DNA from: Phaeoceros laevis | Lineage: Eukaryota; Anthocerotophyta; Anthocerotopsida; Notothyladales | Length of the DNA: 21,926 nt | Reading direction: 5' to 3' | NCBI GenBank assembly: GCA_049999765.1 | Contig: JBNGIQ010009149.1 | Coordinates: 1-21,926, forward strand | Shown here: one piece after another, positions 1 through 7,868 of the stretch | Layout: every line of letters begins with the position of its first letter | Position numbering within the stretch: position 1 is the stretch's first letter | Made by a program: the position numbers and the translations under genes | Notes under the pieces: model-generated | Databases searched by the model: none | What the model saw: the letters and a program-made list of their open reading frames with translations, nothing else | What the model was told of the DNA's origin: nothing

Positions 1-9
1 GACATAGGC

Positions 10-50
10 CTACGGTAAACCCTACCCTACCTGGGTAGGGTTTACCGTAG
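10..50. repeat. Perfect 18-bp inverted repeat containing telo-box motifs
   Basis: The arms at 10-27 and 33-50 are exact reverse complements, separated by a 5-base loop (TACCT). Each arm contains AAACCCTA, or its complement TAGGGTTT. This is the plant telo-box, which is also one unit of the plant telomere repeat. The structure is seen directly. Whether it is a transposon end, a regulatory site or a relic of telomere-repeat insertion is not known, because it sits at the very edge of the window. Confidence 0.85.
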
Positions 51-114
51 TTTCCACTAAAAGTTTCCAACAAAAGTTTCCACCAGAACTTTCCACCAGA
101 AGTTTCCCCAAAAC
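51..114. repeat. Five-copy 13-bp tandem repeat
   Basis: Five head-to-tail copies of a unit close to TTTCCACCAGAAG start at 51, 64, 77, 90 and 103. The last copy is one base short, and a sixth start (TTTCTAC) follows at 115. The array abuts the telo-box hairpin directly, so the two may belong to one element whose remainder lies outside the window. From about 120 to 398 the sequence is A-rich and shows no coding signal. Confidence 0.8.
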
Positions 115-398
115 TTTCTACATAGAAAAGAAGGAAGTATGAGCAGTAAGAACTACAAATCGATACATAGCAAAGTGGCCACAAAAAAAAGAAAGAGGGA
201 AACCATATATATGCCTGATTACAAAAAACAGTGAGTACTTACTATAAGAAGTTGAATAGAGGATAACATGTAGTCTTAGACTAGAAGTAAGAAGTTACAT
301 ATATTCAGAAACCACAACTAGGATTTAGAAAACTGAGCAGCTAAGTATTTGTAGAAAACATAAAATATACAAGGATTATTGATAACAAACTTAAGGAT

Positions 399-563
399 TC
401 AGAAACTCAGGTCAGTGGCGGGGGATCGTTCCTCCATCAGGAAGTCTGGTTCTAGTTCTGGAGAGTCAGAGGATGACATGTTGTCTTCAGCCATAGCGTC
501 CCACAAAGCCAAATTATTAGCTGTCTCACGGTTGGCTTGGTGCCCCAACCGGCAACCACACAT
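399..563 (-). CDS. Small acidic open frame, possible 3' exon or relic
   Basis: On the minus strand an ATG at 563-561 opens 54 codons ending in TGA at 401-399. The product is acidic in its second half, with runs such as MAEDNMSSSDSPELEPD. A neighbouring minus-strand stretch in another frame (633-568, beginning DYEDWQASEVAEH) is also peptide-like and ends just upstream. A short DNA stretch reading AAAGCCAAATTAT on the plus strand occurs near both (about 506 and 570), which suggests a local duplication that disturbed the frame. The frame lies downstream of the F-box/zinc-finger locus on the same strand and could be its C-terminal part or a separate transposon relic. I do not recognise a family. 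Confidence 0.25.
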   Translation of the reverse strand: MCGCRLGHQANRETANNLALWDAMAEDNMSSSDSPELEPDFLMEERSPATDLSF

Positions 564-739
564 TCATTCAAAGCCAAATTATAGTCTCCAGTTTATGTTC
601 AGCTACCTCACTTGCCTGCCAATCTTCATAGTCCTAAGAGCTCATTAGATGTGTAATGTACTCGTGAATAGAGGGTAACTGGTTCATCTGGAAGCATGTG
701 CATAGTGGCCTTAGAATAGGTGGAGCCGAATTCGTATTC

Positions 740-1135
740 CTAGTCAGACCTGGTGAGTATCATGTTATGGGAATCATTGGTAGTGATGTAAGAGGTAACC
801 ATAGCCGAGAACATACAATAATCCTGCTCAGAAATGTTAGCAGCGCACACGTGTTTGAAACGCATATGCACATACATGCTCCAGTCGGAAAGGAAAATAT
901 CAAGACAATGGGGGCAAAATGAGTAGTTCCACTTTCGAGCATAATCATGTCTAAAATACGCATCTCCAAACAATAGCGAAAACTGGGAAGTTGTAGCTTG
1001 TAAGCGAATAAGATTTGACAATGGCAGGAACATATAGATATGTTGGATTACACTTACAGGCATGTCGAGAATGGACTTGGCCTCAACAAGACGTCCTATG
1101 GAGGTTGGAATCAGAATCACGCCCTCAGTGTCCAT
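740..1135 (-). pseudogene. F-box-like plus C2H2-like zinc-finger module (downstream module)
   Basis: This is a 131-codon open frame. After about 25 residues it has an F-box-like segment (LDMPVSVIQHIYMFLPLSNL, about residues 23-42), then a connecting helix, then a zinc-finger-like pattern CPHC ... H-x4-H (about residues 73-95, ending MRFKH). The F-box would bind SKP1 in an SCF ubiquitin ligase and the finger would bind a target or nucleic acid; both roles are inferred from the motifs alone. The frame repeats the architecture of the module just upstream (1117-1560, minus). Its ATG lies 19 bases inside that frame, in a different phase, which fits either a frameshift inside one two-module gene or two overlapping modules. 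The locus also carries an in-frame stop further upstream, so I call it degraded. Confidence 0.45.
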
Positions 1136-1659
1136 GTTACGCTGATAGTCTTGCCATAGTTGTCAATCCCTGTTTGCCCATGTGTGAAACATATGGCAGA
1201 ATTGAAGATGAACGGTATAACATCGTTGCTTCCTAATATGTAAAACTTGTCGTACTTCCGAAACGTGTCGCCATGTTGCTGCAACATATCATCTAGTATA
1301 GCAATATAATCTGCGGCCGTGGGGCGATGAAGCATTTCTGTGTGAATCGCGCGAAAATGGATCTCGACATGCCAGGGTATAGCAACCGGGAGCCCACAGA
1401 TGTGGCATTGGTAGATGCCAAATTGCTTGTAGTAGCGCTTTCTAACAGCCAAATTCCATAAGGCACTGCGCATATGCTTACTTGTCAGTGTCAAATGCAC
1501 CCTATCTTTGGATTCCACCAGAAGTATGATGTCCTCCCAAATATCATGGTCAAGGTGCTCTCAGTCGACTATTTTGTCTGCTACTACGATGAAAGGAATG
1601 ACTGCGGCATGGTTATCAAGAACAGGCTCTGCTGGGATATCCAGTGAGAGGCATAGCAT
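1117..1659 (-). pseudogene. F-box-like plus C2H2-like zinc-finger module (upstream module), with in-frame TGA
   Basis: The minus-strand frame from 1560 to 1117 begins with an F-box-like segment (LDHDIWEDIILLVESKDRVH), continues through SKHMRSALW, and contains a finger-like pattern CHICG ... H-x4-H (IYQCHICG, then HFRAIH). The order and spacing are the same as in the next module downstream. The same frame is also open further upstream, from an ATG at 1659 for 32 codons (IPAEPVLDNHAAVIPFIVV and so on), and is interrupted only by one TGA at 1563-1561. This looks like a single gene with a premature stop. The frame ends at 1117 while the next module starts in another phase. F-boxes recruit SKP1/cullin ligases; the partner specificity here is unknown. 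I could not place it in a named family. Confidence 0.45.
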
Positions 1660-2114
1660 ATAAATGAGTCTGCTGGAACCTTGAATCCATAATTCTGAAG
1701 ACATCCTTGACAACCAGGTTTGGGAGATGGAGCAATTGCCCCTCGCTGAATTAAAGTCTCCATCTTGTCACGTGCGATCCTAGCCTCTTTCTTGGGTACT
1801 AACTGTGCTTGAAGTTCCAGGGCCATTTGAGCGAAGGTGGTGACTGGCGGTGTAGTCCCGGCTTGGGTCATTACATCCCTTTGCCTCCACCAAGTTGCCG
1901 CAGCATCCTTCCTGAAGATACTTAGATACCTTGTGTGCCCATGTGTGCCAAATCTAAGTCCCAATGTGTGCAGTTGACAGTATAGTCTCAAACTTGCAAG
2001 ATGGTGTGTGTTGTGTGATTGTCTTTCACAAACAAAAAGTCCTAGATTGTTGTGGAGTTCTATTGATCGCGGTGTTTCATGACGGTCTTGGTTGGTGACC
2101 GTAGTGTGGGACAA
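1584..2114 (-). pseudogene. Ty3/gypsy-type retrotransposon gag fragment
   Basis: The recognisable part covers roughly 1925-1720 on the minus strand. It shows the retrotransposon gag signature: an AAATWWRQRD stretch (central WW after Ala-rich residues), about 25 residues later FAQMALELQAQLVPK, then a basic helix (ARIARDKMETLIQRG). This matches the capsid-forming region of plant Ty3/gypsy gag. No protease, reverse transcriptase, integrase or paired LTR is visible nearby, so it is a fragment. Residues before about 60 and after about 140 of the 176-codon frame look unrelated, and the frame has no ATG at its upstream end. Its left end runs into the F-box/zinc-finger locus in another phase, so insertion next to or into that gene is likely. 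Confidence 0.6.
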
Positions 2115-4287
2115 TCATAGAGAGTGTTCAAACTATGTGGTGATAAGATTGTAGCGGTAGAGCCGCAAGTCAGCCGCAAGTAGAAGGCGGTTGGAAGGGT
2201 AGCGCGAGTCAAGAAGGAAGGCGTTTCACCTTAGTTGCAGGCTGGCTATAGCAGACCTGTTCTTTCAAAACTCTTGCTCGAAAGGAAAAATTCGCAACTG
2301 GTATAAAAGCTATGACCTGGACAGGCGTTGGAGGGCTGATTCATGGAGCAGAGAGGCGTTGCTAGGAGTTGTGCTAAGCTACTTGATGCGCTATAGCTAG
2401 CAGGAAGCAAATCCTATCTCATTTCTATCCAGAAAGAGGATTTCCAAGGAAATGTGGTTGTAAGAGGCAAGTGGAGACAAAGTAAGTCACGAAGGAAGGA
2501 GCTCCACCACTGGTGGCAAGGAGAAGGAGCCCCCATGCGCTGTTGCAAGCCTAGGAGTTATGAAAATGACAGTTTCCCCATGAATCTATGCAAGCAAGGG
2601 TTTGAAACCCACAAAATCGTGGTACCCAGCCATGTCAAATTCAGGTTGCAAGAGAGCTCTTAGCTAGGACGCGACCTCACCAGAAGAAGCGCCACAGCTG
2701 ACTTGCTAGGGAGGTATGCATCAAGTCACAAGATTTGCAGAGATGGCTCAATTGCAGACAGATTCCAAGGAAGGAGCTTGAAAGTGGGAAGGCGTGAGTG
2801 TGAAGGAGAAGCCTGACTTCAGTTTGGTGAATGTTTTGCCAAACTTAATTTCATTTTTTTGTACGGCTAATTGTAGTTTTATTCTTGCATAGTTTCAAGC
2901 ACCGCTTGTGAGGCTGCGTGCTGGTGCTGATTGGAAGGGTTTATGGCACATTTTGAGTTGCAGAAGTGTGTTGAGGTGCTGATTAGCAGGTAGTGACCAA
3001 CACCAAGCAACTGGAAGGTGCATTTTCTGTTGGAATTCACATTGTCGAAATTGCTCATGACATGGATCGTGAGGATTATTTGTACATTGCATTTTTATTT
3101 TAAATAATCAGTTTGGTAGACACGTTAAAAATGCTTGCTTAAATTTGAAATAATTAGTTATGCTCAAAGGCATTAATGGGATATAATGCTCGTATAATAA
3201 ATCGTATAACGACATGCATGCGTAACATTGCGTATATTGTACAGGTTCATTAAATATTTTGTATGATTAGTTTTTGGTCTTTCTGCAAGGCCGTGCGCGC
3301 TTCCCTACCTCTCCTTCCAATCTGGCTGCGGCTGCCTGCCTGTGGCGTGGAAAAACTTCAACTATGCTAAAACAAATCGAGACACGACGGGTGAATTTGC
3401 TTGAATACAGAGGGTTTGTATGACATATGCACTCCCAATTACGTGACTAGAAGTCACTATGGCTAGATGCAGACATGCCCGAACACTCTACCGAGGACTC
3501 GCTTGTTGGATCAAACCCGCGCTGAACAACAACACAAAACACTCTTGAATTCAAGCTCCTGCCGAAACCGGTGTCAATGGTCTTAAACAACTCCCAGTGG
3601 CCTCTTAGGTCAAGCCCCGTTCGGTTACTATCTACGGGAACCGTAAGGAACTCAACCCCGGCCCGGCCGTGATCTATAGCTAGGAATCCATTGTTCAGCA
3701 GACCTGTGATTCAGCAACATGCACGAGGGTGAGAAGTGATACCACAAGCCATCCATGGCTGCCAATGCAAGTGTCGCGGTGCGGACCGGGACAAGGTCTT
3801 TCGAGTTGGGAGGCCGTGGATCCAGTTAAGCTTGAGTGCGGAGCAAGTCTCCCGAGAGGAGCCGTTGTGCCTTGAGTGAGGATGTAGCGCAATGGATATC
3901 ATTAATCGGTATGCCCTGATGAGAGCAATATATGATGTCCATGGATTGAGCGCGATGCATGACGGTCATTCCATGGTCCTAGTGGTTTCCCGGTGTCTGA
4001 TCGACAGCGAACCGGGTCCTCGTGGCACTCATGACACGTATGCTAACCAGAGAGCCGCTAACCCTAACCAGGCTCGTGCGAGGCACCGGGAGTCCCGGAA
4101 TAACGTGCTCCTGAAAAGAGGGACCGTATAATGCGTGACAAATTTTGGGCCAAAGTTGCTTCCGGGACAAAAAAAAAGGCGAAAAGAAAGTTTCACCATG
4201 CTGGCCGGATGGTATGCCATACATGACATGTGCATTATACATTCCGTTCCTGTTGTCACCTTTATTAGGGCGAGAACCAAGAAACAA
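2115..4287. other. Non-coding stretch, probably old transposon sequence
   Basis: I see no credible coding region on either strand; the open frames here are short and lack family features. Local signals are weak. There is a doubled AGCCGCAAGT unit at about 2160-2182 and a TATAAAAG motif at about 2302-2309, with nothing convincing downstream of it. A short inverted repeat has arms AGTTTGG and CCAAACT (2821-2827, 2839-2845). An AT-rich tract covers 3090-3270. A run of nine to ten A's occurs near 4170. The 2300-2900 part could be a non-autonomous LTR-type element, but no second copy of its ends is visible. Confidence 0.4.
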
Positions 4288-4401
4288 GACATTAGGGCAA
4301 CGCCCTAGCATATCTTTGTCCTAGCTTCAGATGTGTCTCGCCCCCAGAACTGGACATTTAAGGCAGACGCCCTTACCGTATCTTTGCCATAGCTTGCGAT
4401 G
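4288..4401. repeat. Imperfect tandem duplication, each copy with a small inverted repeat
   Basis: Two diverged copies lie at 4288-4333 and 4353-4401, about 65 bp apart start to start. Both read GACATT, then a GC-rich inverted pair, then (C/G)TATCTTTG(T/C)C(C/A)TAGCTT. The inverted pair is TAGGGC/GCCCTA in the first copy and AAGGC/GCCCTT in the second, so the ability to fold is partly kept although the bases changed. No coding frame runs through it. Confidence 0.55.
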
Positions 4402-4589
4402 CGAGCCTAGCACTGAGAGCAGGTGATGTGCGTCCGTGGGTGTCCTCATGCTCCTGGCGTTGGATGTTATGAACTGCAGTCATCTGATGTTAGCTGTGGT
4501 GATGCTCTTCATGGCGTTCAACTCCAAGAGTATGGGATTGTGGCGCCCAACCTCAATGTCTGAAAGCTGCGACTACCTATGGACCCTTA

Positions 4590-4680
4590 GGCCGGGTTCG
4601 CATGAGACTCGAACCCGGGCGCAAAAACCCGCCTTTCGCGGGAACTCATTCGCATGCGAACCCGGGCGGCGAACCCGGCC
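4590..4680. repeat. 91-bp nested palindromic unit with 12-bp perfect arms
   Basis: GGCCGGGTTCGC at 4590-4601 is exactly complementary to GCGAACCCGGCC at 4669-4680, and both outer flanks are TA (4588-4589, 4681-4682). Inside it are another arm pair around CGAACCCGGGCG (about 4610-4621 and 4657-4668, as direct copies) and a small hairpin CCCGC/GCGGG (4628-4632, 4638-4642). It may be an independent mini-element or a rearranged duplicate of the MITE terminus. Confidence 0.55.
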
Positions 4681-4997
4681 TAGGTTGGGTTACCGACGTG
4701 TGCCCGTTGTGGGGCACCGGGGACTTGAAGTCACCGGTGACAGCCCTAAACCCAGAACGGGATTTTTAAAAAGGTCCCCCATCCACTACAACTGAAGGCC
4801 TGGCATTGGCATGGCTTGGGGCGGGCCCGGTTTCAGGGTCGCCCGGGACCCGGCCAAAACGGCGTCTACCCAATTTTAGATTCGGACAAAACGCCTGACC
4901 CAGGCAAGTGCCACGCGCGACACGACAAAAAAGTCCGTTAACTTATTCATGACCTAGCGTGTGCTCGCCCGGGTTCGGGTCTCATGCGAACCCNNNN
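4590..4997. mobile_element. MITE-like element with 28-bp terminal inverted repeats, right end lost in the gap
   Basis: Positions 4594-4621 and 4966-4993 are reverse complements over 28 bases with one mismatch (core GGGTTCGCATGAGAC on the left). The left terminus reads GGCCGGGTTCGC from 4590, preceded by TTA at 4587-4589. The right arm runs into Ns at 4994, so the last four bases (expected GGCC) and the right-hand target duplication are not visible; the end coordinate is inferred. The interior is GC-rich and has no coding frame. A GGCC-type end and a TTA flank resemble PIF/Harbinger (Tourist-like) MITEs, but this class is inferred from the terminus alone. Confidence 0.6.
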
Positions 4998-5093
4998 NNN
5001 NNNNNNNNNNNNNNNNNNNNNNNNNNNNNNNNNNNNNNNNNNNNNNNNNNNNNNNNNNNNNNNNNNNNNNNNNNNNNNNNNNNNNNNNNNNNN
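4994..5093. other. Assembly gap of 100 Ns
   Basis: Exactly 100 Ns, the usual placeholder for a gap of unknown size. It begins inside the right inverted repeat of the MITE-like element, so the break is probably caused by self-complementary or multicopy sequence. True distances across this point are unknown. Confidence 0.95.
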
Positions 5094-5187
5094 GCCATGC
5101 CCGCCAGCTGCCGGAAGGGCCGAAGAGGGCTGCCCCCTCTTTTGCGCGCTCCTTGCCTGAGGAATGGCGCCCCCCTCTGTTAACCAA

Positions 5188-5637
5188 TGTTTTGCAAGCT
5201 CTAAAGCGGAAAATTAAGCTCTGAAGATCAGCGAAAGCTCAAGAATCAAGAGAAGATTAATGTTTAATTGCTTTAATTAGCTTTAGCTTAACCCGTTTGG
5301 GGTTAGCTTTTAACTTGCAGTTTAGCTAGGGTTAGCTACTATATAAGCTAGCTTTTCGATGCTTTTTGGGGATTATGAGAATATGAGTTTGCGAGCTCCC
5401 AGAGAGAGCGTCGCAGAGAGAGCAGGAGAGAGCAGGGAGCTTAGTGATCCGTGGAGGGTTTGAGATTGAAATTGTGTATTGAGAGCGCAAAGCGCAGAGT
5501 TTTATAAAGAGATTGAGTGTTTGTTGTAATTGAGTGTGAGAATCGTGCAGTGCCTGTTGAATTTGTGCTTGCAGAAGTTTCGTAGCGAATCCTCGAGTTC
5601 GATACCCTGGAGTACTTGCTCTAGTTCTACAGCAACA
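5188..5637 (+). mobile_element. LTR-like block (TGTT...AACA), possible solo or broken Ty1/copia LTR
   Basis: The block starts TGTTTTGCAAG and ends ACAGCAACA, the TGTT...AACA ends typical of plant Ty1/copia LTRs. It contains a TATATAAG promoter-like motif at about 5341-5348 with GA-rich and T-rich sequence after it, as in the R/U5 region of an LTR. The bases after the end (TTTGATGG, then AAAGCCGG) are only a poor match to the initiator-methionine primer site usual for this group. No polypurine tract, target duplication or second LTR was found, so the call rests on ends and composition. Confidence 0.35.
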
Positions 5638-5779
5638 TTTGATGGAAAGCCGGATTTGGAAGAAAGAGCTTTCGCCCTTGCCACGTAAGTGCCAAGTCGG
5701 AGCCACCTAAGCTTGGCTTGCGTCCAAAGCTGCACCGAAGGAGTGCCAGCTCATAGGTCAGTTCGAGAGGATTTCGATG

Positions 5780-5837
5780 AAAGCTGGTTGAATCCAGATT
5801 TCGGTCCCCTGGCCGAAATCTGGATTTAACCAGCTTT
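5780..5837. repeat. 25-bp-stem hairpin with 8-base loop
   Basis: Arms 5780-5804 and 5813-5837 are complementary over all 25 positions except one that would be a G-U pair in RNA; the loop is TCCCCTGG. The arms centre on ATCCAGATTTCGG and its complement. The stem length is near that of a young miRNA or siRNA hairpin and also of a small transposon terminus. A GTAAGG donor-like motif follows at 5841. No mature-product evidence can be read from sequence. Confidence 0.75.
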
Positions 5838-5948
5838 TCCGTAAGGGTCCAATAGGTATGTGTATTATGTGTATGTAAGCCGTTTGACAGCTTTTGACGA
5901 GGTGATGATGTTGATGACGATGGGGAGACCCCGGCTTTGGAAGAACCT

Positions 5949-6335
5949 CTTTTGACAGCTTTCGTTGATGCCCTTGATCAGACAGTTTCCATTTACATGT
6001 ATGTCGAGTAGCCTGGGGACGGCAAGCCCAGCTTTGGACAGGCTAGCCAGTGCCCCCCATCAGACGATATGCCAGTAAATAGCACTAGCAGGCCCTGTCA
6101 CTGATCAGTGGCTCGGTGCACAGCATCAACTAGCTTTTGGACAGCCTTCATAGACACACTTGATTAGGCAATTTGCAATGCACATGTCCAGTAGCTTGGG
6201 AACGGAAAGTCTAGCTTTGGACAGGCTAGGGCTCTACTGTGGCCTATCAGTTGGCGCAGCAGTTTAGCCACATAGCAAAGCAGTTTTGCTTTAGCAGGCC
6301 CTGTCAGTTACTCGGTGCATCACATTCTACTACAG
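5949..6335. repeat. Two diverged direct repeats of about 185-200 bp
   Basis: Copy one (about 5949-6130) and copy two (about 6131-6335) share the same order of blocks. These are a TTTTG(G)ACAGC start, CTTGAT(C/T)AG, CAGTAGC/GAGTAGC, GGGAACGGAAAG/GGGGACGGCAAG, AGCTTTGGACAGGCTAG, TAGCAGGCCCTGTCA and CTCGGTGCA. The internal spacing differs by insertions in copy two. No open frame is preserved through both copies, so this is probably an old non-coding duplication. Confidence 0.65.
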
Positions 6336-6525
6336 CTTCTGTGCAAAGATGAAGCACTGCCTGCCAAGATGCTGTGAAGGGCAGATGGAATTTTGAACAA
6401 GCCATCAAAATGCTGTTGAAAATGTCAGTCTGTCATGTACAAGCAGACTGGTGAGATGTGGTAGCCTCGGAGGCTCCGGCCAAGATGGAACCTGGGATTT
6501 CTCTCCCTCCGATTGCGTAAACGCA

Positions 6526-6789
6526 CTATTCGCAACAGACAGCTCAGTACTGACGACGTTTCCGAGTGGATTTGACGCAGGACATATCTTTTGAAAGGCC
6601 CCACCGTTTTTGTTTTCAATAAAGGACTTATGGCGTTTGAACTCTTGAGTACACAAACTATTCGCAACAAACAGCTGAATACTGACGACGATAACCGTGC
6701 GAGTGGATTCGACGCATGACATAGGGTATGATATGCCCCACTGGTTTCGTTTTTCAACAAAGGATGACATGTGAGATTTGAAGCCTTCC
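6526..6789. repeat. Two-copy tandem duplication with 132-bp period
   Basis: CTATTCGCAACA occurs at 6526 and again at 6658. The following about 130 bp are alignable in both copies, with blocks such as TACTGACGACG, GAGTGGATT and CGACGCA/TGACGCA, then GGCCCCACCG/TGCCCCACTG. The minus strand is open across both copies (6824-6405), so a peptide with two similar 44-residue blocks could be read. Composition and lack of a family suggest a repeat-derived frame rather than a gene. Confidence 0.65.
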
Positions 6790-7349
6790 CAATAGAGGGC
6801 CTGTTCTTTTGCTCTGCTGATCATTGCTGTAAACTAAATAATCTTGAGCATGCCCTTGGAGGACCTATGGGGATGTTTGTGGTGGAAGTCTTGACTATGT
6901 GAGGCAGTTCGAGTGTCCATACTTAGAGGCAATACATGCTTTGCTTTGGATCCGGATGAAGGTGTCCTGAAGGCCTTGTTTCTTCGTTACATACATTTCA
7001 CTCTTTCTTATAAGCCTACGGTGTCAAGAACAAAGCTATAGCTGAGGCCAAAGAGGCGCATGCCAGTGCATCCCCCTACGGATTAGGTAGTCTCCGTTGG
7101 GAGGGAGGCTACCGCCGGGATGTAGCCGAGATCCGGGTTACCGGCGAGCGGCGGTTATACTCTGCACATTTGTGCTTGACGGGCCTCTACGAATGCTTCA
7201 AGCGAGCCCTCCACTCTATCTTGAATAGACTTATCCCCATAACTGGCAGAGAATAGTACCAAACAGTCGCTCACGGTGTGCAGAAACCTGAGCACTTCAT
7301 CGATATCTTCCGGGAGCCGTGTTCAGGGACGTAAATGAGGTTATCCTCG
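6790..7349. other. Stretch without recognisable gene
   Basis: I see no supported gene. It includes a GC-rich tract around 7080-7160. The open frames are short on both strands and their products have no recognisable motifs. Confidence 0.4.
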
Positions 7350-7489
7350 ATCCCTGGACGGGGGCTCCCGGCAGTCGCTTACAATCCCAGGACGGGGCTC
7401 CCGGTCGCCGGTCTAAAAACCTGGCGGGGTGTTCGATTCCCATGTGGAGTCGGCTAAACACCATAATCACCTTAAGTACTACTACTACT
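7350..7489 (+). mobile_element. Possible non-LTR retroelement 3' end with (TAC)n tail
   Basis: Two near-identical 21-22-base units (ATCCCTGGACGGGGGCTCCC-like) lie at 7350-7371 and 7384-7404. They are followed by a GTTCGATTCC motif similar to a pol III B box (about 7431-7440), a short A/C-rich stretch, and TACTACTACTACT at 7477-7489. Simple trinucleotide tails of this kind are found on some plant RTE-type LINEs and their SINE partners. No reverse transcriptase frame and no target duplication are visible, so this stays a low-confidence call. Confidence 0.3.
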
Positions 7490-7868
7490 CTTCAGAGCCA
7501 GTGCCGAAGCAGCCCCGGTCTCGACAAGCATTGATCAGGAAAACCGTGGGCTTGTGGCTAGCCAGGGATTTGCTTGCTGTGAACATCTCCAAGATTCTTA
7601 CAGCAAGTCGAGTTTCCCCACATTGGCTCTTTTCCGCATCTCTGGAAGGCAAATTTGCCGCCGGGACAAGCGAACGATATGGTACAATGTGGTGAAGACG
7701 GTACTGTAAATTTAGCTTTGCGTGGGGGTTGCTGTGCAGCAATTTTGGCAGCAATGGAAGCCCATTGTACGGGAAGGGTTCGAAATGTGACCTTGAGGAG
7801 GAAGAAGCGGAAGGGGTTGAGCGGCAGTAGTAGCAGCAGCCTCTCCCAGCTGCTGAGATCCTTTGACG

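Noticed and set aside
2302-2309. TATAAAAG as the promoter of a gene to its right
   Set aside because: No credible coding exon follows on the plus strand, and such a motif is expected by chance in this AT-containing region.
4954-5224. Open frames running through the N gap
   Set aside because: Most of their length is unknown bases, so they give no evidence of coding.
5839-5846. CCGTAAGG as a splice donor of a gene spanning 5640-6400
   Set aside because: No flanking exon with protein-like sequence can be found on that strand.
7431-7440. tRNA gene suggested by GTTCGATTCC
   Set aside because: No acceptor stem, anticodon arm or A box can be folded around it at the right distance.
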